Shown here piece by piece: positions 1-7,081 of a DNA stretch of 64,000 bases. Each line of letters opens with the position of its first letter. Position 1 is the stretch's first letter. The DNA comes from CAZLYX01 sp964563885. GTDB taxonomy: Bacteria > Pseudomonadota > Gammaproteobacteria > Burkholderiales > Neisseriaceae. The position numbers and the translations under genes were made by a program. The stretch is taken from assembly GCA_964563885.1 (NCBI GenBank), contig CAZLYX010000002.1, forward strand, positions 27,163 to 91,162, read 5' to 3'. The notes beneath the pieces were generated by a model. It searched no databases and had not been told where the DNA came from. It worked only from the letters and a program-made list of their open reading frames with translations.

Positions 1-612
1 AATAATGGGAAATGCTTTTAACTCAGAATAGCGTTCAATGTCTTTTTCTTTAACATAAGCTAGCGGGCGAATAACGATGTGTTCGCCATTATCAGACACA
101 AGTTTGGGCGGCATGGCTTTAAGCTTGCCGCCGTAAAACATATTTAAGAACAGCGTTTGTAAAATATCATCGCGATGGTGACCCAGCGCAATTTTTGTAC
201 AGCCCAATTCTTTGGCCACTCGATATAGAACACCGCGACGCAAACGGCTGCATAAAGAGCACGTGGTTTTACCCTCTTCAATCACGCGTTTAACCACGCT
301 ATAGGTATCTTCTTCGATAACTTTATAGTCAACGCCAATGCTATTGAGGTATTCAGGCAGAATATACTCGGGAAAGCCAGGTTGTTTTTGGTCGAGATTA
401 ACAGCGATTAGCTCAAAATCAATCGGCGCAGAAGCTTGAAGCTGGCGCAAAATATCGAGCAGTGTATAGCTGTCTTTGCCGCCAGAGAGGCAAACCATGA
501 TTTTATCGCCCGCTTCAATCATATTGAAGTCGTTGATGGCATCGCCAACGGCGTGACGCAAGCGTTTGTTGAGTTTATTATTTTCGAGTTCGTGTTTTGT
601 TTTTTTTGACAT
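1..612 (-). CDS. ttcA: tRNA 2-thiocytidine(32) synthetase TtcA, 3' end outside the window
   Basis: The gene starts at 612 and runs off the left edge, so about 204 N-terminal codons are visible. TtcA is a cytoplasmic ATP-dependent enzyme that thiolates cytidine 32 of certain tRNAs. It adenylates the base through a PP-loop and transfers sulfur with an iron-sulfur cluster. The PP-loop motif SGGKDS is at residues 43-48 and the first CxxC (Cys118, Cys121) is intact. The start MSKKTKHELE is typical of the family. A TATAAT -10 element lies on the minus strand at 643-648. A decayed second copy of this 5' end lies at about 1505-1820. Family assignment is secure; only the missing C-terminus is unseen. 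Confidence 0.95.
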   Translation of the reverse strand, partial: MSKKTKHELENNKLNKRLRHAVGDAINDFNMIEAGDKIMVCLSGGKDSYTLLDILRQLQASAPIDFELIAVNLDQKQPGFPEYILPEYLNSIGVDYKVIEEDTYSVVKRVIEEGKTTCSLCSRLRRGVLYRVAKELGCTKIALGHHRDDILQTLFLNMFYGGKLKAMPPKLVSDNGEHIVIRPLAYVKEKDIERYSELKAFPII

Positions 613-890
613 ATTAAGGCAAGTAATCCAAGTTAAGCGAAGATTATACTGTAAAAGAAAACGCCTCATCTTGGGTAATTTTAGGGTTTAATACCTTGAC
701 TTGTACAGGGCGCATTCTGTTTATTATTTAATTGCAATATTTAATTGAAACCATATGGCTTAGCACATGGTTATCAGGCATTAATTATTTGGTTATTGTT
801 AAATTTGTTGACTGATAAGCCATGTTATAAATAATAGCCTTTACGTGGGCGCGGATATCATTGAATAAAATAGTCAATGATATCCGCGTG
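613..890. other. Intergenic region, ttcA promoter side
   Basis: This AT-rich stretch lies between the ttcA start and the stop of the 891-1427 lipoprotein gene. It holds the minus-strand TATAAT for ttcA (643-648) and the hairpin at 850-888. I see no open frame or RNA gene in it. Confidence 0.5.
850..888 (-). terminator. Perfect 15-bp hairpin just downstream of the lipoprotein gene, without U-tract
   Basis: CGCGGATATCATTGA (850-864) pairs perfectly with TCAATGATATCCGCG (874-888) across a 9-nt loop. The stem begins two bases past the stop codon of the minus-strand gene ending at 891. No T-run follows on the minus strand. It may therefore protect the mRNA 3' end or act as a non-canonical terminator. 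The position suggests that it ends that transcript, which is inference. Confidence 0.5.
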
Positions 891-1427
891 TTATAATTCT
901 TCCCATGTTATAACTAGCTCGGTAACGCCATCCATGCTTGCCAAGTTTCCACCAATGAGAGACCAATTTTCTGAGTGTGTTGGACTTTTGCCTTGGATGA
1001 CAATGTTTTTAGAATCAATTGTCTGAGAGGCGTCTTCTAATTTTCGTCCTTCAAGATAAGTTGTATACATCGAAGTAATGGTTTCCATATCTTTTTTGGT
1101 GCGAATAATTAATAAGACAGATTTCTTACCTTCGTTCTGTTCCGAATTAGATGTCGTTATCTCAACATCGTCAGGTAATGGAAAGTCTGTAGGTAAATAT
1201 TTAGGTAATTTCACATTTTTCTCTGTTGCACTTTCAGTCGGTGATACATCACTGTTTTCTTCTTTTAAATCTTGTGCTTTAGTAGTTGTTTCTAGGTTTT
1301 TGGTAACATCCTCTTTGTCAGATGCTTCTATTTTAGTTTGCGTAGTTGGTTCGCAAGCCACTAAAGATAAGACGAGTGCAACTGCAACTCCTGCATAGAT
1401 CACTCTCAATTTGCCAGTATTCATCAT
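891..1427 (-). CDS. Putative outer-membrane lipoprotein of unknown function
   Basis: This encodes a 178-residue protein with a signal peptide ending in a lipobox (LSLVAC, Cys at about residue 25), so it should be lipidated. Residues 26-75 are rich in Thr, Ser, Glu and Lys, a low-complexity tether. The rest is a small mixed domain that I do not recognise. It contains a KYLPTDFPLPDD segment and ends TELVITWEEL. Two ATGs are adjacent; AAGGA lies 9 nt before the first, which I take as the start. A perfect hairpin follows the stop. The gene sits between intact ttcA and the decayed ttcA 5' copy, so it may have arrived with the rearrangement that made that copy. The lipoprotein call is secure; no function is proposed. 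Confidence 0.75.
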   Translation of the reverse strand: MMNTGKLRVIYAGVAVALVLSLVACEPTTQTKIEASDKEDVTKNLETTTKAQDLKEENSDVSPTESATEKNVKLPKYLPTDFPLPDDVEITTSNSEQNEGKKSVLLIIRTKKDMETITSMYTTYLEGRKLEDASQTIDSKNIVIQGKSPTHSENWSLIGGNLASMDGVTELVITWEEL

Positions 1428-1504
1428 GTCATTTATTCCTTATTTAAAAAAGATAAGAGTCATAGATATGTTCTTAAGTTGCGTTATATCTAACATTAAT
1501 GCTG

Positions 1505-1820
1505 TTTATGAGGTATTTAAATAAAATATACTCGGAAAACAAGGATGTTTTTGATCGAGATTAGCAGCGATTAACTAAACATTAATACGTACAGAGGCTT
1601 AAAGTTTATGCAAAGTATCCAGCAAAGTATAGCAGCTGTCTTTGCCGCCAGAGAGGCAAGCCATGATGTTATCGCCCGCTTCAGTCATATTGAAATCGTA
1701 GATGGCATCGTCAACTGCGAGATGCAGGTGTTTATTGAGTTTATTATTTTCGAGTTCGTGATGTGTTTTTTTAGACATAACAATGCAAGGGATGCAAATT
1801 AAGCCAGAATTATAGCGTAA
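1505..1820 (-). pseudogene. Decayed duplicate of the ttcA 5' end and promoter
   Basis: The minus strand here can be aligned by eye with ttcA from about 342 to 655 (codons 1 to about 89 plus the upstream leader). The start codon copy is at 1776-1778 and reads MSKKTHHELENNKLNKHLH. SGGKDS is retained and followed by an extra Cys codon, and a stop then appears after TLLDTLHKL (near 1596). Similarity resumes after the stop as far as about 1505. The upstream TATAAT is also copied (about 1808-1813). The part matching ttcA beyond codon ~89 is missing and is replaced by the lipoprotein gene region. The fragment is truncated, interrupted and almost surely non-functional. An antisense open frame on the plus strand (1608-1802) is only its shadow. 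Confidence 0.85.
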
Positions 1821-1824
1821 AAGA

Positions 1825-1868
1825 GTAGGCTACCTGAAAACGAAATTTTGTTTTCAGGTAGCCTTTAT
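1825..1868 (-). terminator. Inverted DUS pair forming the eptA terminator
   Basis: A perfect DUS at 1827-1838 and its inverse at 1853-1864 extend to a 15-bp perfect stem around a short loop. It lies 23 bp past the eptA stop. On the minus strand the stem is followed by ACTCTTTT. Confidence 0.85.
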
Positions 1869-1890
1869 ATTTATGAACACCTTAGCTAGA

Positions 1891-3507
1891 TTAATGAGCA
1901 GGGCGACAGCTAGAAAATATATCTAAATCACGTTGATATTCTTTGGTTTGCACATCCATTAAACCCAAGATTGAATGAAACAAATTGTCGTGTGAATATT
2001 CTGTTGCTGCACTGTTAACTAAGCAATCTTGGTTTAATTTTTGTGTTTGATAAAAGCCTTTGCTTGCCCAAAATATCATCGGAACTTGAGTTTGTTCTTT
2101 GGGAGCCACAGCATAAGGCGCACCATGCAAGTACATACCATTTTCGCCCAGAGATTCACCGTGGTCTGATGCATAGATTAATGCAGTATCGCTATTTGGC
2201 TGTTCTTGTAAGAGCTTGATGGTAGAGGCCAACATGTGGTCTATGTATACAACAGTGTTGTCATAGGTGTTATTTAGCTGTTCGGTAGAGCAATCTTGTA
2301 ATTGATTGGTATCGCATGTTGGTGTGAATTTTTTGAACTCATCAGTGTAGCGTTGATAATAAGCCGGGCCATGACTGCCCATGGTGTGCAGCACAATAAT
2401 ACCGTCGGTTGGCATATTGCGGATTTCTTCAGCTAAACCATTGAGAGCGGTCATATCGTAGCAACCATCATCACTACATTGTCCAGCTTGTGCAATAGAA
2501 TCTATTTGAATGTGTTTAATGCGATCACAAGTGCCTTTACAGCCGCCATCATTTTCACGCCATGAGGTGTAGAGCCCGCCGCGCTGCAAAATATCCATTA
2601 ACCCTTCACTATGTTTAGCCGCGGCTGGTTTATAGCTTTTACGAGCCATATTAGAAAACATACATGGCAACGAAATTGCGGTTGCGGTGCCGCAGGAAGA
2701 AAAATTGGGATAGTTGATAACATCCTCTGTTTTGGCTAATTCTGGAGTGGTATTGCGTACACCTGAGTTTAAACCCCAGCTTTGTGCTCGCGTGGTTTCG
2801 CCTACTACAAAAACCAACAGGCGTTTGCGTTCGCTAGGTGTGGCGTTGCGCTTGGCATCTGTGCCGATTTGTACAAATGGGCGGTTGGCATCATATGCAC
2901 CATAAGCCGTAGTAATCATGGCAGCTATTAGATTGGTGGGTGCTATTTGATGTGGAATGGCGTGGTTATTGCGAAAAAAAGAAGCGTAATTTTGATAACC
3001 AGCGGCAGCAATAGCGCCAATGACCACCAAAGAGCCGACCATACTTAATAAGCGGCTGCCCATTTCGCTATACCATTTTGGCGAATATTTAACTTTGACA
3101 TAGCGAAGATACACAAAGACTGGCAAAACGCCTGTGAGCACAATCCATAAAATAAATTTCACACTTAGCCAAGCGCTGGCCTCAGCTGGATTGCTTTGCA
3201 GCAAATTTTGAATCATGTCGCTATTAAAGTAAATTTGTTGCGTCATGGTAGCGTATGAGGCACCAGAGCCTGCCAAAATTAGAAAAGGCAAGATAAGACG
3301 GTGAATTTTAGGCCAGAATAATAATTGCATCACAAAGTTGATGAATGCAATCAAAAATAATGGCATGGTGAGCACCAATAACCAATCACGTTTATTGTTT
3401 ATTAAAGTAACGTCCCAAGTTTTTTGCCAAAAACCGAGATTCAATACCATCACCGCGTAAAGGCAAAACAAGACAATGATTTGGTTGCGTGTGAGATTGA
3501 GACGCAT
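1891..3507 (-). CDS. eptA: Lipid A phosphoethanolamine transferase (EptA/LptA/MCR family)
   Basis: This is a 538-residue inner-membrane enzyme that transfers phosphoethanolamine from phosphatidylethanolamine to lipid A, lowering its negative charge and raising resistance to cationic peptides. About five membrane helices fill residues 1-175, followed by a periplasmic alkaline-phosphatase-like sulfatase domain. Expected zinc and catalytic residues are present: Glu237 in GETTR, the nucleophile Thr276 in CGTATAIS, and SDHGESLGE with a downstream His near the C-terminus. The paired cysteines of the family (SSCG/LPCMF, GGCKGTC, QCSDDGC) are present. A two-part CTTAAG box lies 51 bp upstream (3558-3574) with a -10-like TAATCT beyond it. 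The neighbouring two-component system is the likely regulator. Length and motifs match the family fully. Confidence 0.95.
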   Translation of the reverse strand: MRLNLTRNQIIVLFCLYAVMVLNLGFWQKTWDVTLINNKRDWLLVLTMPLFLIAFINFVMQLLFWPKIHRLILPFLILAGSGASYATMTQQIYFNSDMIQNLLQSNPAEASAWLSVKFILWIVLTGVLPVFVYLRYVKVKYSPKWYSEMGSRLLSMVGSLVVIGAIAAAGYQNYASFFRNNHAIPHQIAPTNLIAAMITTAYGAYDANRPFVQIGTDAKRNATPSERKRLLVFVVGETTRAQSWGLNSGVRNTTPELAKTEDVINYPNFSSCGTATAISLPCMFSNMARKSYKPAAAKHSEGLMDILQRGGLYTSWRENDGGCKGTCDRIKHIQIDSIAQAGQCSDDGCYDMTALNGLAEEIRNMPTDGIIVLHTMGSHGPAYYQRYTDEFKKFTPTCDTNQLQDCSTEQLNNTYDNTVVYIDHMLASTIKLLQEQPNSDTALIYASDHGESLGENGMYLHGAPYAVAPKEQTQVPMIFWASKGFYQTQKLNQDCLVNSAATEYSHDNLFHSILGLMDVQTKEYQRDLDIFSSCRPAH

Positions 3508-3541
3508 CTTAAAACCACTTTCAAAATATATATATGTAGCT

Positions 3542-3574
3542 AGATTATTTCATGAAGCTTAAGCAAATCTTAAG
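3542..3574 (-). promoter_or_regulatory. PmrA/QseB-like box and -10 for eptA
   Basis: CTTAAG (3558-3563), five bases, then CTTAAG (3569-3574) fits the known PmrA-type pattern YTTAAK-N5-YTTAAK exactly. Reading toward eptA, 10 nt after the box comes TAATCT, a plausible -10. The same spacing recurs at two other sites in the block. Confidence 0.7.
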
Positions 3575-3646
3575 AAGTGAAATCATTAAGGCAAAATTTA
3601 GTTGGGATTTTTATAATAAAAACAATAAATTAAATTAATTTTAAAA

Positions 3647-3679
3647 TTTAAGATTCACTTAAGCATGGCTTGTTTAAAT
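3647..3679 (+). promoter_or_regulatory. PmrA/QseB-like box and -10 for the PepSY gene
   Basis: TTTAAG (3647-3652), N5, CTTAAG (3658-3663) fits YTTAAK-N5-YTTAAK exactly. Ten bases later is TTAAAT (3674-3679), a weak -10-like hexamer. The PepSY start codon is at 3727, so the site is placed as an activator box for the plus-strand gene. Confidence 0.65.
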
Positions 3680-3726
3680 GTGTTCACAGCAAACGCTGTT
3701 TTGAATCATTAAATAGGAGCATCACC

Positions 3727-3999
3727 ATGTTGAAACAAACCATATTTGCCGTATTGGCCGCTACTTTTTCTGTTGGCGCTTTTGCTGGTACTAAGTGCAT
3801 TGACCATCCGCAAAACGAAAAAATTCCAGCAGCAAAATTTCAAGAGCAATTGAAACAACAGGGATATCAAATTAAGAAGTTCAAAGAAACCAGTGGCAAC
3901 TGTTATGAAATATATGGACACAATAAAGATGGTCAAAAAGTAGAAATTTATTTTGATACTAAAACTGGCCAAGTTGTAAAAAGTAAAATGGATGACTAA
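3727..3999 (+). CDS. Small secreted PepSY-domain protein
   Basis: This encodes 90 residues. The start at 3727 is chosen because AGGAG lies at 3715-3719 and a signal peptide follows directly (MLKQTIF...GAFA, cleavage before Gly). An in-frame start at 3670 would bury that signal. The mature part of about 70 residues carries one PepSY-like repeat: a helix with QEQLKQQGY, then strands with CYEIYGHNKDGQKVEIYFD and TGQVVK. Two cysteines may form a disulfide. PepSY proteins are common beside PmrAB/QseBC-type systems and cytochrome b561 genes; the precise role is not established. A matching regulatory box sits upstream, and cytochrome b561 follows after a terminator-like hairpin. Confidence 0.85.
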   Translation: MLKQTIFAVLAATFSVGAFAGTKCIDHPQNEKIPAAKFQEQLKQQGYQIKKFKETSGNCYEIYGHNKDGQKVEIYFDTKTGQVVKSKMDD

Positions 4000-4077
4000 A
4001 TTTATTAAATAATCCAGTTAGGCTGCCTTAAAAAGCATTGCTAGCGTATTGATTTTTAATGAACGCAATGTTTTACC

Positions 4078-4112
4078 AAAACGGCCTTGTTAACTAAACA
4101 GGCCGTTTTAAA
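4078..4112 (+). terminator. Hairpin between the PepSY and cytochrome b561 genes
   Basis: AAAACGGCC-TTGTT (from 4078) pairs with AACA-GGCCGTTTT (to 4109) around a short loop, with A/T runs on both sides. It ends only 22 bp before the cytochrome b561 start, so readthrough or an attenuator-like arrangement is possible. Confidence 0.6.
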
Positions 4113-4133
4113 GTTTAAGGAAGAGGAAGAACC

Positions 4134-4655
4134 ATGAAAACCGTTAAAGTTTGGGATTTACCTGTTCGCATAAGCCATTGGGGTTTAGCAATCTGTGTGT
4201 TGGCCAATCTTTTTATTACCGAAGATGGCAGTGATATCCATAGTTATCTCGGCTATACCGCAGTAGGAATAGTGGTATTTCGATTACTGTGGGGCTTAAT
4301 TGGCAATCGTTACGCGCGATTCAGTGATTTTTGGCCAACACCAGCGCGTTTAAAAACCCATGCTTCCAATATGATGCACGGTAAGCGTGATGAACATTTA
4401 GGACACAATCCATTTGGTGCATTAATGATGTTGGCGCTTTGGGCTGGTGTCATTGGTTTGGGTATCACTGGTTGGATGATGGGCACTGATCAGTTTTGGG
4501 GAGAAGATTGGGTAGAAGATGTGCATGAAGTGTTTGCAGATGGTATGATTTTTTTGATTAGCTTCCATGTTGTAGCAGTGTTTTTAATGTCATGGTATGA
4601 AAAACGTAATTTAGTACGTTCTATGATTAATGGTAATAAAAATATAGATGAGTAA
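4134..4655 (+). CDS. Cytochrome b561-type membrane protein
   Basis: This is a 173-residue integral membrane protein with four predicted helices, of the bacterial cytochrome b561/Ni-Fe hydrogenase cytochrome b family. Such proteins carry two haems b and pass electrons between quinone and a periplasmic or membrane partner. Candidate haem ligands are the early His in RISHWG (about residue 14), His in DIHSYLGY (about 38) and a late His in SFHVVAVF. The start follows AGGAAGAGGAAGA. Genes of this type often neighbour PepSY and two-component genes, as here. It lies between a hairpin (4078-4112) and a simDUS terminator (4742-4783). The electron donor and acceptor cannot be inferred. Confidence 0.85.
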   Translation: MKTVKVWDLPVRISHWGLAICVLANLFITEDGSDIHSYLGYTAVGIVVFRLLWGLIGNRYARFSDFWPTPARLKTHASNMMHGKRDEHLGHNPFGALMMLALWAGVIGLGITGWMMGTDQFWGEDWVEDVHEVFADGMIFLISFHVVAVFLMSWYEKRNLVRSMINGNKNIDE

Positions 4656-4660
4656 TCTAA

Positions 4661-4705
4661 ATTAAGCTCAAAATTAAGATTGTCTTAAGCTTGGTTTGAT
4701 TTAAT
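4661..4705 (+). promoter_or_regulatory. Triple TTAAG box upstream of the two-component system
   Basis: ATTAAG occurs at 4661-4666 and 4673-4678, and CTTAAG at 4684-4689. The last pair has the N5 spacing of a PmrA-type box (first base A instead of C/T). TTTAAT (4700-4705) lies exactly 10 nt downstream, as in the eptA and PepSY promoters. A terminator-like hairpin separates it from the response regulator start at 4841. Confidence 0.55.
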
Positions 4706-4741
4706 GAGCATACAGAGAGTTTTTTTCATTGAAACCCCTTT

Positions 4742-4783
4742 AGCTGCCTAACGTTCTATTGGATGTTCAGGCAGCCTTTTTTG
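4742..4783 (+). terminator. simDUS-armed terminator before the response regulator
   Basis: AGCTGCCTAA pairs imperfectly with the simDUS arm TTCAGGCAGCCT (4766-4777), and TTTTTTG follows. It would terminate cytochrome b561 transcripts and any RNA started from the 4661-4705 site. Confidence 0.65.
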
Positions 4784-4840
4784 TTAATTAAAGAGCCATG
4801 ATATTTATTTTTCGGTATGATTTTGGTATTGGAGATTCCT

Positions 4841-5503
4841 ATGCGTATTTTATTAATTGAAGATGATCCCCATATTGGCGATGGCTTATATCGAGGTTTA
4901 GAAAAACATGGCATGACTGTGGATTGGTTCAAAACAGGTCGTCATGGTCAAGATGCTATGCAAACGGCGCCTTATGATGCGGCGGTGCTTGATTTGGGCT
5001 TGCCTGATATAGACGGTATGGAGATTCTCTCGTATTGGCGGCGTTATGGTTGCAATACGCCCGTATTGATTTTAACTGCGCGTGATGCGTTGCCAGAGCG
5101 TTTGGCGGGGTTAAACAGTGGCGCCGATGATTATTTATGTAAGCCATTTGCGCTGGATGAAGTGGCTGTGCGATTGACGGTATTAGTGCGCCGAAGCCAA
5201 GGCCGCTCAGTGGCTGAATTGACTTACGGTAATCTCAAAATGGATACTATTGCTAAAACGGCTACGCTACATGGTGAGCCGTTGGTGTTAACACAGCGTG
5301 AATATATGTTGTTAGAATTATTGTTGTCACAACCCACACACATTATAAGTCGGGCTCAAATTGAAGATAAGCTTTATGGCTGGTCGCAAGAACTGGAAAG
5401 CAATACCATAGAAGTGCACATCCATCATTTGCGTAAAAAAATTGGCTCAAAATTTATTCAAACTCAACGTGGTTTAGGTTATCGCTTAGGTGAGAAACCT
5501 TAA
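4841..5503 (+). CDS. OmpR-family response regulator, PmrA/QseB type
   Basis: This encodes 220 residues. I chose the ATG at 4841 because GGAG lies 7 nt upstream and MRILLIEDD is the canonical receiver start; a longer frame from 4817 has no such support. The receiver domain (residues 1-115) has the acidic pair Asp8/Asp9, phosphoacceptor Asp51 in VLDLGLP, and the conserved Lys in CKPF. A winged-helix DNA-binding domain follows, ending in ESNTIEVHIHHLRKKIG and RGLGYRLG. It lies 17 bp upstream of the sensor kinase. Target boxes are inferred at 3558-3574, 3647-3663 and 4661-4689, making eptA, the PepSY gene and itself its likely regulon. Confidence 0.92.
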   Translation: MRILLIEDDPHIGDGLYRGLEKHGMTVDWFKTGRHGQDAMQTAPYDAAVLDLGLPDIDGMEILSYWRRYGCNTPVLILTARDALPERLAGLNSGADDYLCKPFALDEVAVRLTVLVRRSQGRSVAELTYGNLKMDTIAKTATLHGEPLVLTQREYMLLELLLSQPTHIISRAQIEDKLYGWSQELESNTIEVHIHHLRKKIGSKFIQTQRGLGYRLGEKP

Positions 5504-5507
5504 CTTC

Positions 5508-5519
5508 TTCAGGTAGCCT
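5508..5519 (-). repeat. DUS at the kinase start
   Basis: A perfect inverse DUS ends one base before the ATG at 5521. Its AGGT core lies about 8 nt upstream of the ATG, where a Shine-Dalgarno would be. Confidence 0.9.
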
Positions 5520-5520
5520 T

Positions 5521-6891
5521 ATGTCTGCACCTCATTCTACTTATAGTATTCGTCAGAATTTATTGCGTTCGCTGGGCAAGGTTTTGCCAGTGATGTGGTT
5601 ACTGATTACTGTGCTCTCAATCCCTCCCGTTTTGCATGAAATCAATGAGGCGGGGGATACAGCTATGGTGCAATTGGCTCGAAATTTATTATCTGTAGAA
5701 ACGGATGACGATGATGATGACATCGAAATATTGCTCAACAATAAACAAATGATTGATGAAGGCAATAAAGGCAATGTGAGCAATAGTTTTTCTGGCTTTG
5801 CAATTTGGAATGAATCTGGACGTTTATTGCTGTCTGATAGTGTAGGTGCACGCATATCCTTTGAGCCAGAAGCCAGCGGTTTTGTTAACCATGATGTGTG
5901 GTGGCATCGTGATGCATGGCGCACGCTTTATCTGCAAGATAAGGATCAAGAACGCTATGTTGCAGTAACTTTTCGTTGGAAAGAGCGCTTAGAAACCTTG
6001 CTTCAAGCCATGTTGCCACCGTTGCTGTTATGGCTACTCAGTTTGCCGATATTATTATGGGTATTGGCGCGCGGTATCCGCACAGGTTTAAAGCCACTTG
6101 ATGATTTAAGCGATGAATTAACTCAGCGTGATGCCAATAGTTTGCTAGAAGTTTCTGAAGATGTTCCCGCAGAAGTTTTGCCATTGGTGCATTCATTAAA
6201 TAGTTTGTTTGGACGAGTTTCTACTGTTTTAGAGCGTGAACAAAGGTTTACTTCAGATGCCGCTCATGAATTGCGCAGCCCACTGGCGGCGTTAAGAGTG
6301 CAGGTTGAAGTTTTAGCGATGAGCCAAGACCCACAAGAGCAAGCGCACCACTCGGCGCAAGTGCAGGCTAGCATTAAACGGGCAGAAAATCTGATTAGCC
6401 AATTGCTGGTGTTGGCACGCATAGACCCAGCTAAGCCACATTTGGACTGGCCAGTTGTCGATTGGAATGAAATCAGCGCTGAAGCGTTACAAAGCGTTAA
6501 TCTCAATGCCCGTGAACGATACATCAAATTACAACGTGAAATAAGCGACAAGCCATTGCCCATTCAGGGCGATGCTGTTTTGTTGCAATTAATGTTGCGC
6601 AATTTGCTAGACAATGCTGTGCGCTATTCGCCTGAGCAGAGCAAAGTTATGTTGGTATTAGCAGATGATTTTATTGAAGTTTATGACCAAGGAGCAGGCG
6701 TTTCCGAACATCATCTAGACAAGCTCGCGGCAAGGTTTTATCGACCCGCAGGTCAAAATGAGCAGGGTAGTGGCTTGGGCTTGGCCATTGTTGAACAAGT
6801 TGCGCGCTTGCACGGATTGAAATTGATTTTGAGCAACAAGCCAGAAGGTGGGTTTAGTGCGCGTTTAGAGAGAATACTAACAAGTCTATAA
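5521..6891 (+). CDS. Sensor histidine kinase, PmrB/QseC type
   Basis: This is a 456-residue inner-membrane kinase. A membrane helix at about 22-37 and another at about 162-183 flank a periplasmic sensor domain. A HAMP-like linker follows, then the H-box with His249 (HELRSPLAALRVQVE), the N-box (LLRNLLDNAVRYSP) and the G-box (GSGLGLAIVEQVA). The periplasmic domain starts with an uninterrupted run of six Asp (residues 62-67) flanked by Glu, encoded by repeated GAT/GAC. Acidic patches in PmrB and PhoQ sense metal ions or cationic peptides, so a similar role is inferred here. It is co-transcribed with the regulator. No Shine-Dalgarno is seen apart from the AGGT inside the DUS at 5508-5519. Confidence 0.92.
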   Translation: MSAPHSTYSIRQNLLRSLGKVLPVMWLLITVLSIPPVLHEINEAGDTAMVQLARNLLSVETDDDDDDIEILLNNKQMIDEGNKGNVSNSFSGFAIWNESGRLLLSDSVGARISFEPEASGFVNHDVWWHRDAWRTLYLQDKDQERYVAVTFRWKERLETLLQAMLPPLLLWLLSLPILLWVLARGIRTGLKPLDDLSDELTQRDANSLLEVSEDVPAEVLPLVHSLNSLFGRVSTVLEREQRFTSDAAHELRSPLAALRVQVEVLAMSQDPQEQAHHSAQVQASIKRAENLISQLLVLARIDPAKPHLDWPVVDWNEISAEALQSVNLNARERYIKLQREISDKPLPIQGDAVLLQLMLRNLLDNAVRYSPEQSKVMLVLADDFIEVYDQGAGVSEHHLDKLAARFYRPAGQNEQGSGLGLAIVEQVARLHGLKLILSNKPEGGFSARLERILTSL

Positions 6892-6897
6892 TGCAAA

Positions 6898-6909
6898 AGG
6901 CTACCTGAA
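6898..6909 (+). repeat. DUS downstream of the sensor kinase
   Basis: A perfect single DUS starting 7 bp after the kinase stop. A complete inverted pair follows at 6960-6987. Confidence 0.9.
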
Positions 6910-6957
6910 AGTATAATAATGTAATGGCATGTTTAATTTAAAACCAATTATTGATAA

Positions 6958-6990
6958 TGAGGCTACCTGAATATTTTCAGGTAGCCTCAA
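6958..6990 (+). terminator. Inverted DUS pair, two-component operon terminator
   Basis: DUS at 6960-6971 and its inverse at 6976-6987 form a perfect stem with a 4-nt loop. A T-run is weak on the plus strand (CAAGTTTT). Confidence 0.75.
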
Positions 6991-7081
6991 GTTTTGGCTG
7001 TCTTGGCGATATGCAAACATACGTTCACATAAATTACGGTACAATGCGTGCTTCATTTCATGATAAGGATTGGCCTCACTG

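Noticed and set aside
1078..1398. 106-codon plus-strand frame opposite the lipoprotein gene
   Set aside because: The minus-strand frame has a ribosome-binding site, signal peptide and lipobox; the plus-strand peptide is its mirror.
1608..1802. 64-codon plus-strand open frame
   Set aside because: It is antisense to the decayed ttcA fragment; its sequence is explained by that homology.
1891..3507. eptA as a mobile colistin-resistance (mcr) gene
   Set aside because: No insertion sequence or plasmid genes nearby, and its regulation is built into the locus; it looks like a native chromosomal enzyme.
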